This document shows, piece after piece, positions 22,670 to 30,470 of a DNA stretch of 36,431 bases. Location: NCBI GenBank assembly GCA_964490895.1, contig CAZBEI010000020.1, positions 1 through 36,431 on the forward strand. The letters are read 5' to 3'. Origin of the DNA: JACRAO01 sp964490895 (GTDB lineage: Bacteria > Bdellovibrionota > UBA1018). The translations under genes were made by a program, and so were the position numbers. Position 1 is the stretch's first letter; each line of letters starts with the position of its first letter. Under the pieces are notes generated by a model. That model saw only the letters and a program-made list of their open reading frames with translations, did no database searches and was not told the origin of the DNA.

Positions 22670-23437
22670 ATGCTGCGTGAAAAAGTATATGCCCAATTGG
22701 AGCTGCACTACCATGTGAGTCGTCTTTTTAAACAGGTCTTGATTCAACTTTTCCTTGGACCGTGGCGCAAAAAAGAAATCCAGCAAGCCATTGTCAAATC
22801 TGGAATCGAAATTTTGCCTATCATTGTTATTTCTACTTGTTTTACGGGGCTAGTGATTACACAAGAAATTGCTTGGCACTTAAAAGAATCCCTCCATGCG
22901 ATCAATATGATTCCAGGGTTTACAGGACAATTTGTCTTACGAGAGCTGGGGGTCATTATTCCAGCTCTTTTAGTGGTGGCCAATATTGGAGCAGCAACCA
23001 CCGCAGAGATAGGCCTGATGAAAATCACTGATCAAATCGACGCTCTCGTTTTGCTAAAAATTGACCCCATTGGCCTCCTTGTTTTTCCTCGATTTATAGC
23101 TAGCCTCTTTTCGTTGACTTGTCTTACGATGATTTCCATTTTTGTCACTCTTGTGTTTGCAACTTTTTCGGCGATGCTCAAATACCATTTTTCATGGCAG
23201 GAATATCTCAATGCCGTGAGGCACTTTATCGGATTTAAAGATGTTTTTTGTGCGTTTTTGAAAGCGGTTGTATTTGGAGCGTTTATTCCTATTATTTCTT
23301 GCAACTACGGGTTTGCATGTAAGGATGGAGCCGAGGGAGTGGGGACTGCAACTACAAACTCTGTGGTGGTAAATACCTTGGTGATTATTGCTCTAGATTT
23401 TATCTTAACTTATCTGTCGGCGTTTATTTTGGGCTAA
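22670..23437 (+). CDS. MlaE-family permease 2
   Basis: A second MlaE-type permease of 255 residues. The family motif reads VLRELGVIIPALLVVANIGA, then TTAEIGLMKITDQIDALVLL and PIGLLVFPRFIA. It differs widely from permease 1, so the two are old paralogues, not a recent duplication. In it the GR/GK of the family's usual VAGRVGA is replaced by VANIGA. The 3' end overlaps the convergent small membrane-protein gene by 33 nt. The MCE-domain protein expected for this transporter is not adjacent but lies at 25268 on the same strand. Confidence 0.9.
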   Translation: MLREKVYAQLELHYHVSRLFKQVLIQLFLGPWRKKEIQQAIVKSGIEILPIIVISTCFTGLVITQEIAWHLKESLHAINMIPGFTGQFVLRELGVIIPALLVVANIGAATTAEIGLMKITDQIDALVLLKIDPIGLLVFPRFIASLFSLTCLTMISIFVTLVFATFSAMLKYHFSWQEYLNAVRHFIGFKDVFCAFLKAVVFGAFIPIISCNYGFACKDGAEGVGTATTNSVVVNTLVIIALDFILTYLSAFILG

Positions 23438-23686
23438 GGATGGTGGGAGTTGCAGGCGGAGTAATTTTAGAAAATTTTCAAAACTTAGCCATAAAATTTT
23501 CATTTTTTGTGCATAAGGTCTCAGTAGGAAATAAAAGAAATATCCAGCTCCAAAAAGAGCTCCAAGGCCTTTCCAAAAGTCAGTGATTGTTGGTTTTTGT
23601 ATAAACTCAGGAATGTGCTCATAGGACAAATAGAGATGCAAGATCCCCAACCCGAGGAAAATAAGTTTTATAAATTTATTTTTCAT
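23405..23686 (-). CDS. Small membrane protein of unknown function
   Basis: About 93 residues with two hydrophobic stretches (FIKLIFLGLGILHLYLS and LGALFGAGYFFYFLL) and a basic C-terminus (QNKRRQ). I recognise no family. The start is ambiguous: AGGGG precedes two adjacent ATG codons (23689 and 23686), and I take the second because spacing is 6 nt. It begins 10 nt after the lipoprotein gene ends, so the two form an operon. Its last 33 nt overlap the end of MlaE permease 2 on the opposite strand. The overlap makes coding of the last residues uncertain. Confidence 0.6.
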   Translation of the reverse strand: MKNKFIKLIFLGLGILHLYLSYEHIPEFIQKPTITDFWKGLGALFGAGYFFYFLLRPYAQKMKILWLSFENFLKLLRLQLPPSLAQNKRRQIS

Positions 23687-23696
23687 CATAGACCCC

Positions 23697-25139
23697 TCAT
23701 AGTAAATCCTGACACGCTCTTTTGATGGACTCAAAGGTGGTTTGAGTACAGACCTCTGTCAGTCGTTTTTCAATTTTCTTGTCTTTGATTTTTCCTAAAT
23801 TCGAAATTCCTAGAAGTACATGCATGAGGGCGTCTTCGTCTGCAAAGTATTTTTTTAGTAGATGAGAGAGCACGTTTTCTGCTTTTTCTGTTTGAGTAGC
23901 CCCAATGAGCTCGATTGCATATAGTTTTGTCAGTGGCTTCTTATTTTGTTTAGCCAATTCAAAATAAGAATCAAAATACTGGGCGGAAGAATATTTTTCC
24001 ATTAAGACACCATAAGCAGTTCTTTGAATTGAAAATTTTGCTGACTCTAAGTATGGAATAATACTTTGAAACAGAGATAGGTCTGGAGTCAGTTCTTTGG
24101 CTGAATTTAGGTTTGCCATGATTTCCATTTTTAAGGTGTCTGTCATTTCTGTTTTAGCAGAAGACTCGGCTATCTTTATGAATTTGCTTTTTTCTAGTGG
24201 AGCAGTTTTTCCTATTTTTGCTTGTGGGATTTTTCCATCTCTAAAATAAAGAGCTGTTGTTTGAACTGGGTTTTTTTGAAGTGTGCCATAGTTGCTGTGA
24301 TAAAGGTACCTCATCCCATCAAGGTAAAAAAGGTGCCTGCCTCTTTCGGTAAAAGTGCCTTTTTTATCAATGAGCAGGAGATCGCCTCGACAGGAAGTAG
24401 TGTTACAAAAAAACTGTGCCTCGGGAAGATTTGTGTCTATAGAAAATAGAGGATTACCGTAATTTGTCCAGGTTTTTCCCAGAGGATGTTCGGAGGGGGT
24501 GTGAGTGGCTGCTGAATTGAGGGTTGCTTTGCCTTGAAAGATTTGTGAAATGATTTTTGATCGATCATTCGGTTTTTCATCTGATCCTAAATAGGGCATC
24601 ATTGTAGGATTGCTCGAATAAAGCCCGCTGCAGTGGGTGTTGAGATTGTTGTGAGTAACATCATAAAAATGAATATCCCCAAATGCGACAACGGGTCTTC
24701 CGTATTCGTAGTATTTTGTAACGGCATTAAAGCTTTCGCTGGTCATGGTTTGTATATTATTGCAGGGAAGAAGGAGCCAAAGCTGTGCATAGTTACTGTA
24801 GAGTTCGCAGCTATCAAACTTGATATCCACACGGGTGTCTACTGTGACATTAAATCCAACGCTTTCAAGATCAGTTTTTGCTTGTTTTAACCAATAATTT
24901 TGGCCTGTCTTTGAATATTCGTCTGGGGCATAAAAAAGAATTTTATTGGGATCAGGTGCAGTGATATTGCTTGGACAACCTGGAGGAGGCTGACTTTCTA
25001 TTGGGGTATGCGAAATTTGACTGGGTTTCTTTACTGTTGGAGGAGAAGGCTCAGCATCCGAAGTCACTGTTTTAATTTCAAATTTTTGCTCGCAAGACGT
25101 GAGTAAAAACAACAACGTACAATAAAAGCGTTTATTCAT
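23697..25139 (-). CDS. Large lipoprotein of unknown function with possible helical-repeat C-terminus
   Basis: A 480-residue protein with a lipoprotein signal (RFYCTLLFLLTSC, Cys16 in the lipobox) and a Pro-rich linker (about 30-55). The next part (about 65-150) has a Rossmann-like alternation: KILFYAPDE, then WLLLPCNN and RPVVAFGDIHFYD, loosely like glutamine-amidotransferase-like or ThuA-type folds, and is rich in Cys and Asn. The last 160 residues look like helical repeats of HEAT type (SIIPYLESAKFSIQRTAYGV; KLYAIELIGATQTEKAENVL). I know no function. It has a TATAAT box at 25168-25163 upstream on its strand. It is divergent from the MCE-protein gene and sits between it and the other transporter genes, so a role with the MCE system is possible but unproven. 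Confidence 0.65.
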   Translation of the reverse strand: MNKRFYCTLLFLLTSCEQKFEIKTVTSDAEPSPPTVKKPSQISHTPIESQPPPGCPSNITAPDPNKILFYAPDEYSKTGQNYWLKQAKTDLESVGFNVTVDTRVDIKFDSCELYSNYAQLWLLLPCNNIQTMTSESFNAVTKYYEYGRPVVAFGDIHFYDVTHNNLNTHCSGLYSSNPTMMPYLGSDEKPNDRSKIISQIFQGKATLNSAATHTPSEHPLGKTWTNYGNPLFSIDTNLPEAQFFCNTTSCRGDLLLIDKKGTFTERGRHLFYLDGMRYLYHSNYGTLQKNPVQTTALYFRDGKIPQAKIGKTAPLEKSKFIKIAESSAKTEMTDTLKMEIMANLNSAKELTPDLSLFQSIIPYLESAKFSIQRTAYGVLMEKYSSAQYFDSYFELAKQNKKPLTKLYAIELIGATQTEKAENVLSHLLKKYFADEDALMHVLLGISNLGKIKDKKIEKRLTEVCTQTTFESIKRACQDLL

Positions 25140-25192
25140 TACCCCTTACCCCTACAATACAGATTATAGCTCAATGCGTTACATGGCAAGTG

Positions 25193-25259
25193 TGTCAATT
25201 ATGACAGCTCTAATGAGCTGATTGTGACAGTTGCTATTGGTTGATTTTATGCGTATAAA
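25193..25259 (+). promoter_or_regulatory. Operator-like palindromes and promoter of the MCE-protein gene
   Basis: Two overlapping perfect inverted repeats, TGTCA-ATTA-TGACA (25193-25206) and CAGCTC-TAAT-GAGCTG (25205-25220), stand directly before a promoter: TTGCTA (25231-25236), a 17-nt spacer and TATAAA (25254-25259). Transcription would start about 25266, 2 nt from the ATG at 25268, so the mRNA is nearly leaderless. The palindromes also lie near the -35 region of the divergent lipoprotein gene and could control both. Confidence 0.5.
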
Positions 25260-25267
25260 AAGTTCTT

Positions 25268-26104
25268 ATGCCACTTAACCCTATGAGCCATGAAGTCAAA
25301 GTAGGTGCTTTTATCACAGGTACCCTCATTGTTGCTGTCGTCTTTGCCTGGGCCATTGGGGTCCAAAATCCGTTCAATAGCACCTTTGATTTTTATGTGA
25401 CCTATAATTTTGCAGGGGGAATTGAGGTGGGCTCCCCGGTTCGAGTTTCTGGAATAAAAATTGGAAAAGTGGAAAAAATTGAGTTTTTTGTCTCAGACTC
25501 TAAAAAGCCTGTCGCATTTCAGGAACCAGGAAGTGCAGAGAGTCCAAGCGATAAAGCCGTTTATCCGATACGTCTCAAAGTTTCAGTCAAAAAAGAAGCG
25601 GCCCCTGCAATTCGAAAGGACAGCCACTTTTATATTAATTTAGCCGGAATCATTGGTGAGCGTTACATTGAGATCACTCCTGGAAATATTGCTTCGCCAG
25701 CCTTGGGTGCCTCTGAAACGATTGCAGGAATCGATCCCCCCCGTATCGATCAACTCATTTCTCAAAGCTTTGACCTCTTCGGAAAAATCAGAGATCTGAT
25801 CCAAGAAAACGAAGGAGACATCACCAAGTCGATCGAACACCTGTATAAACTCAGCGAAAATCTGAATAAAACTTTGATCTGGGTCGAGAAGTCTAATTTG
25901 TTCAAAACAGATTTATCGAAGTTGACCAACAACCTCATTGCCATCACCACAGATGTCAAAAAACTCACTGAAAAAGTTCACACCCCTGAGGGCGAAAAAA
26001 CACTCGATCTCTTGCATGAACTCCTGTGGCGTTTAGAGCCTTTAAACTCCGAAGCTATCCGTAAGTTTTTGCAAAAAGAGGGCATTCGCGCCCGAATTTT
26101 TTAG
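25268..26104 (+). CDS. MCE-domain (MlaD-like) lipid-transport protein
   Basis: A 278-residue protein with an N-terminal membrane anchor (about 13-32) and one MCE domain (about 38-150) containing the family motif GIEVGSPVRVSGIKIGKVEKI. It has a longer insert (DSKKPVAFQEPGSAESPSD) than MlaD. After the MCE domain comes a helical region (about 165-245) likely to form the coiled-coil pore seen in long MCE proteins. MCE rings carry lipids across the periplasm. It should work with the two ATPases and two permeases ending at 23437, but two minus-strand genes interrupt the operon. Start 25268 fits the promoter; 25283 (MSHEVKVGAF) is an alternative. The stop overlaps the convergent glpD stop by 4 nt. 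Confidence 0.9.
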   Translation: MPLNPMSHEVKVGAFITGTLIVAVVFAWAIGVQNPFNSTFDFYVTYNFAGGIEVGSPVRVSGIKIGKVEKIEFFVSDSKKPVAFQEPGSAESPSDKAVYPIRLKVSVKKEAAPAIRKDSHFYINLAGIIGERYIEITPGNIASPALGASETIAGIDPPRIDQLISQSFDLFGKIRDLIQENEGDITKSIEHLYKLSENLNKTLIWVEKSNLFKTDLSKLTNNLIAITTDVKKLTEKVHTPEGEKTLDLLHELLWRLEPLNSEAIRKFLQKEGIRARIF

Positions 26105-27618
26105 CGCCAGCGGGTGCGGTTTTTGATCGTTTCTTGTAGGTCTGCTATTTCTTGAGCTGTCTCATTTGGGCTTTTATTCAATGCTTTGGCCCATATCTGA
26201 GAGAGTTCGGAGACTAAAGAGAGCCCGGAGTCTACGCGCGATAAAAACAACGGCACTCGTCTGAAATAAAAATCCTCCAGGTGCAAAACCATAGAGTTTT
26301 CGATCATGTGCTTGAGCTGAAAATTTAAGTCAGACAATGTTCCAGAGTCTTCATTAAAACACGCTTTTTCCTTCTCAAAAAGAGGGCCGTCTGTTTGAGA
26401 TCGCAAAGCCCCTTTTGGAAATGCAAAATCTACAATTTCTTGAGCCATTCGACGGTGGGTTGTATATTTTCCACCTGCCACAAAAACACACCCCCCTGGT
26501 CCATGTGATATAAAATGTTCCCTGCTCACTTTCTGTAAGCTTTGTGCTTCGGCGCTCACTAACGGTCGTACTCCGACATAAGCACTCACAATATCTGGCC
26601 AAGAAATTTTAAGTTTTGGAAAATAAAGCCCAAGCAACTTCAGTAAATATTCTACGTCTTCTTTGGCAATTTGAGCTTGCTCAGGATTGGCATCCGTTTT
26701 TCCATCCGTAGTGCCGACAATCACAACTCCGTCACCATAATCTGGGCGAGGAATAGCAAACGAAATCCTTCCATCCGTGGGATGAGCCATCACGACTGCA
26801 CCTTCGAGCGGAAATCGTTTGAGATCAAAAACAAGGTGGACGCCTTTGCTGGGAACGAGCCAGTTTTTCCATCCAGCAGAGCATTTTAACCCGATTTCGT
26901 CTGTCCAGGGTCCAGCACAAATGATTATTTTTTTTGCTTTTAAATCAAACTCTTGTGATTTTTCGGTGTCTTTCACTCTAAAACCCATCATCTGATCTGC
27001 TTCCCAAATAGGCTTGAGTGCTTCAGTATAATTTGCAATGCAAGCTCCTAAAAAATGTGCAGATCTCAAAGTCTCCAGAGTGAGTCCATCATCCCACATG
27101 CAGGCGTCGTAATACTCAAACCCGCCTTGCAGGCCTTCTTCTTTCAAAGTAGGCACTTGCCCTAAAAGTGCTTTTTTAGAGAGATTTTTATGAAATCCAG
27201 GAGATCGAAATAAAGTGAGAACATCATAAAACCACAGTCCCAAACCCAGTTTTGTCTTTCCATTTTTATCTCCACGATAAACTGGGAAAAAAAACTTGAG
27301 AGGTTTGACGAGGTGAGGCACTGTTTTTAGTAAAAAAGACCTCTCTGCGAGGGCTTCAAAGACGAGGCCGAATTCAAAATTTTCGAGATATCGTAGACCT
27401 CCATGGATTAGCTTTGAGCTGCGCGAAGAAGTCCCATAGGCAAAATCTTTTTTTTCCACAAGAGCAACTTTTAGCCCACGGCTAGCCGCATCCCTGGCAG
27501 TAGCTGCTCCGGTGATGCCTCCTCCGATAATGAGTAAATCAAAAATCTCATTTTGAAAGCACTCGAGATTGTGCTCTCGGGTGCGAGACGAAAACTCGTG
27601 TGGAGGACGCTCAGGCAT
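26101..27618 (-). CDS. glpD: Glycerol-3-phosphate dehydrogenase, FAD-dependent (aerobic)
   Basis: A 505-residue flavoenzyme that oxidises glycerol-3-phosphate to dihydroxyacetone phosphate and feeds electrons to quinone. The N-terminal FAD site is LLIIGGGITGAATARDAASR, followed by the family block GTSSRSSKLIHGGLRYLENF. The C-terminal DAO_C region carries the SAYVGVRPLVS motif and the GGKYTTHRRMAQE motif. Length and motifs are normal for GlpD. It acts at the inner membrane. Its start overlaps the end of aspS by 8 nt, so it is read after aspS in one transcript. No glpK or glpF is nearby. Confidence 0.93.
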   Translation of the reverse strand: MPERPPHEFSSRTREHNLECFQNEIFDLLIIGGGITGAATARDAASRGLKVALVEKKDFAYGTSSRSSKLIHGGLRYLENFEFGLVFEALAERSFLLKTVPHLVKPLKFFFPVYRGDKNGKTKLGLGLWFYDVLTLFRSPGFHKNLSKKALLGQVPTLKEEGLQGGFEYYDACMWDDGLTLETLRSAHFLGACIANYTEALKPIWEADQMMGFRVKDTEKSQEFDLKAKKIIICAGPWTDEIGLKCSAGWKNWLVPSKGVHLVFDLKRFPLEGAVVMAHPTDGRISFAIPRPDYGDGVVIVGTTDGKTDANPEQAQIAKEDVEYLLKLLGLYFPKLKISWPDIVSAYVGVRPLVSAEAQSLQKVSREHFISHGPGGCVFVAGGKYTTHRRMAQEIVDFAFPKGALRSQTDGPLFEKEKACFNEDSGTLSDLNFQLKHMIENSMVLHLEDFYFRRVPLFLSRVDSGLSLVSELSQIWAKALNKSPNETAQEIADLQETIKNRTRWR

Positions 27619-29413
27619 TTTTTACCTTTGTGACACTAATTCCAAGCTCAGTCATTTGCAAAGGCTCGACAGACGAAGGTGCTTCGGACATGAGGCAATA
27701 GCCCTTTTGAGTTTTCGGAAACGCCATGACATCTCGGATAGGTCCTGCTCCGCACAAAATTGCAGCCAACCGTTCGATCCCAAATGCGATTCCACCGTGG
27801 GGCGGAGTTCCGTAGCTGAGTGCTTCTAAGAAAAATCCAAATTTATTTTTGGCTTCTTCTTGAGAAAGCCCCAGATTTTTAAACATCGCAGCTTGAACAT
27901 CAGAGCGATAAATTCTGAGACTTCCACCTCCAATTTCGACTCCATTCAAAACCATGTCGTAGGCCGAAGCCTCGATTTTGTCGAGAGATTTTCCGCCTAT
28001 AAAATCTTCAAAGAACTCAGGCCTTGGGGATGTAAAAGGATGGTGGCATGCAAAATATCTTTTCTCTGCTTCGTTATATTCGAGGAGTGGAAAATGGGTC
28101 ACCCAAAGAAAAGCTGGATTTCCTTTTCCTGGAGCCGGGATCATTCCCAACCGTGATCCCAAGGAAAGTCTCAAAGCTCCCAAAGAGTCTAAAACAGTCT
28201 TTGTTTTTGCATCGGCAATGACAAAGACTAAGTCGCCTGCTTTTAGTTTAAGTTGAAAAATTAAGCCTTGCTTCTCTGTTTCAGAAAAAAACTTAAGGGC
28301 TGGAGATTGCAATACTCCACCTTCTTGAACTTTGATCCAAAGTAAGCCTTTGGCTCCATAGGTTAAGACATGAGATTGTAAATCTTCATTATCTTTTCTA
28401 GAAAATTTTTCGGCCTGTCCTGGGACTACTATGGCACGTATGGCTTTAGCCTGACTAAAAACTTGAAATGTACTTTCTGAAAAGAGAGGGCCCAAGTCTT
28501 GAATTTCCAGCCCAAATCTCACATCGGGCTTATCGCTTCCATAGCGATCCATGGCTTCGCGATAAGTCATTTGCGGGAATGGAAGGGTGATTGTTTGACC
28601 TAAAATTTCTTTCCAAATGAGAGCCATCATTTCTTCGAAGATGGGAAAAAGACCATCTTCGTCTAAGAAAGAAGTTTCCACATCGATTTGAGAAAATTCG
28701 GGCTGCCTGTCGGCCCTCAAATCTTCGTCACGAAAACACCGAGCGATTTGAAAATAGCGGTCCATTCCACTGACCATGAGAAGCTGCTTTAGAGTCTGTG
28801 GAGATTGAGGGAGAGCATAAAATGTGCCTGGGTTGAGGCGTGATGGCACAATAAAATCTCTCGCGCCTTCTGGGGTGGACTTGTAGAGAATGGGGGTTTC
28901 GATCTCTAAAAAACCTTTAGAGTCTAAAAAATTTCTTACGAGCAAGACCATTTTGTGACGTAGAGTTAGATTTTTCTGAAGAGTCCCCCGCCTTAAATCT
29001 AAGTAGCGATATTTGAGGCGTACGTTTTCTGAAACATCACTTTCGTCTTCGAGCATAAAAGGCGGAGTTTTGGCTTCTGATAGAATTTCGAGATCTGTGC
29101 AAGCCACTTCGATTGCTCCAGTGGCTAGTTTTTCGTTTGTCATGCCCCCGGGCCTGGCACGGACTTTTCCTTTGCACCAAAGGACAAATTCGTTTCTCAG
29201 CTTGTTGGCTATCTGATGTGCAGCCGAGCCACCCCCCGCAAGAGCGGGGTCAAAAACAATTTGAGTGAGGCCATAGCGGTCTCTCAAATCTACAAAAATG
29301 AGTCCTCCATGATCGCGTCTCTTCGCAACCCAACCACAAAGCTCGGTTTCTTTATTGATGTGATTTGCTTTTAATTCACCACAGGTATGAGTTCTAGATG
29401 TTCGATGAGCCAT
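27611..29413 (-). CDS. aspS: Aspartyl-tRNA synthetase
   Basis: A 600-residue bacterial-type AspRS that charges tRNA with aspartate. The order is an anticodon-binding OB fold (CGWVAKRRDHGGLIFVDLRD), the class II motif 2 (CFRDEDLRADRQPEFSQID), the bacterial GAD insertion domain, and motif 3 (GGIAFGIERLAAILCGAGPIRDVMAFPK). His35 in KRRDHGG stands where discriminating enzymes such as E. coli AspRS have Leu and non-discriminating ones such as that of Pseudomonas have His, so this enzyme may also make Asp-tRNA(Asn) (inference). That would need GatCAB. The start ATG at 29413 is clear. It is first in a two-gene unit with glpD. Confidence 0.97.
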   Translation of the reverse strand: MAHRTSRTHTCGELKANHINKETELCGWVAKRRDHGGLIFVDLRDRYGLTQIVFDPALAGGGSAAHQIANKLRNEFVLWCKGKVRARPGGMTNEKLATGAIEVACTDLEILSEAKTPPFMLEDESDVSENVRLKYRYLDLRRGTLQKNLTLRHKMVLLVRNFLDSKGFLEIETPILYKSTPEGARDFIVPSRLNPGTFYALPQSPQTLKQLLMVSGMDRYFQIARCFRDEDLRADRQPEFSQIDVETSFLDEDGLFPIFEEMMALIWKEILGQTITLPFPQMTYREAMDRYGSDKPDVRFGLEIQDLGPLFSESTFQVFSQAKAIRAIVVPGQAEKFSRKDNEDLQSHVLTYGAKGLLWIKVQEGGVLQSPALKFFSETEKQGLIFQLKLKAGDLVFVIADAKTKTVLDSLGALRLSLGSRLGMIPAPGKGNPAFLWVTHFPLLEYNEAEKRYFACHHPFTSPRPEFFEDFIGGKSLDKIEASAYDMVLNGVEIGGGSLRIYRSDVQAAMFKNLGLSQEEAKNKFGFFLEALSYGTPPHGGIAFGIERLAAILCGAGPIRDVMAFPKTQKGYCLMSEAPSSVEPLQMTELGISVTKVKNA

Positions 29414-29579
29414 GACTAATCAATAACATTACCTGAGCGTATGACGCAAGAAATCATTTGTATTGTAGCCCACAAAAATGGGTGCTACTAAATATTAATG
29501 CTATGAGTCATATTCTTATTGGGAAGTTCCCAGTATTTTTTTGACTTATAGATTTAACAACTAAAAAGGAGTCCTGATT

Positions 29580-30362
29580 ATGAGAATTCAAAAGATATGT
29601 TTATTAATAGGAGCACTGCTCTGCAGTTCTCTTGCTTTGGCGACGGAGCATTCAAAGCTTACAGGGACGGGCACGGTGACGAGCAAACCTGAATTTGTAG
29701 AAGTGACTGTTTCTGTCTCTTCGGTTTGTTATTCCACCGCTGAGGCGGCTATGGAAGCAAATAATGTTATTGTAAGCACTGTCGACATAGCGCTTAAAAA
29801 TGCAATGTCCCGTAAAAGTGACTTTGTACACACCCAGGGTGGCTATACTAGCCCTTATGAAGAGTCTACTGTTGATGGCAAAAAAACCCTCTGTTCGGGT
29901 TATCAAAAACAAAACAGCCTTACCTTAAGGACTTCTGCAGTCGATGGCTTTGAGGTGGTTTTTGCAGGGCTTCAAAGTGCCGTTTTAAAATTAGGTAATT
30001 CAGCCGCCGGCAGAGGCGCAGCCCGAACTTCTGTGAGCATGGGAGAGCCACAGCCTGGAATTTGCGAAAAAACACGCCAAGAACTTGAATTTAAAGCACT
30101 CACTTTGGCGACCAACAACGCAATCGAAAAAATGAGAGCTTCAGTTGCTGATTGCAAAGATGTGACTCAGTTTAACATGGACGCAATTGACGAAACACCA
30201 CGTGGTTATGAGTCGGATCGTCAGCAATATAACAATAATAAATCCGGGGGTTTAGGAGGATCGAGCGATGCGCCCATTGATTTTAGTGATCTAGAAGTTA
30301 CTAAATATATAATGGCGACTTTTAGCTATGAAAGTCCTGTATTCAAATGTCTGCCTAAATAA
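29580..30362 (+). CDS. SIMPL-domain (DUF541) periplasmic protein
   Basis: A 260-residue protein with a signal peptide (KICLLIGALLCSSLALA) and a SIMPL/DUF541 domain. Seen motifs are the start TEHSKLTGTGTVTSKPEFVE, the Y/P-rich centre (QGGYTSPYEE) and the K/Q-rich YQKQNSLTLRT strand. The domain is found in periplasmic or surface proteins, some binding outer-membrane partners, but its function is not settled. There are several Cys residues. AAAGGAG lies a few nucleotides before the ATG. A TGGGAA-G-TTCCCA palindrome (29520-29532) precedes the gene, and a strong terminator follows. Confidence 0.85.
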   Translation: MRIQKICLLIGALLCSSLALATEHSKLTGTGTVTSKPEFVEVTVSVSSVCYSTAEAAMEANNVIVSTVDIALKNAMSRKSDFVHTQGGYTSPYEESTVDGKKTLCSGYQKQNSLTLRTSAVDGFEVVFAGLQSAVLKLGNSAAGRGAARTSVSMGEPQPGICEKTRQELEFKALTLATNNAIEKMRASVADCKDVTQFNMDAIDETPRGYESDRQQYNNNKSGGLGGSSDAPIDFSDLEVTKYIMATFSYESPVFKCLPK

Positions 30363-30390
30363 CCAAGCCTTCGTAAAGGAGTAAACTTGA

Positions 30391-30427
30391 GGGGTGAAGT
30401 GTTCAATTACATTTCATCCCTTTTTTT
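30391..30427 (+). terminator. Rho-independent terminator of the SIMPL gene
   Basis: A 12-bp stem (GGGGTGAAGTGT with ACATTTCATCCC, two G-U pairs), a 6-nt loop and seven T. It lies just before the convergent fumarase/aspartase-family gene. Confidence 0.9.
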
Positions 30428-30470
30428 ATGCTGTGTTTTTAAAAACAATGACTGAAGCAACTGATGTGCA

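Noticed and set aside
22670..23437. Recent duplication of the MlaE permease
   Set aside because: The two permeases differ widely except at the family motif, so they are old paralogues.
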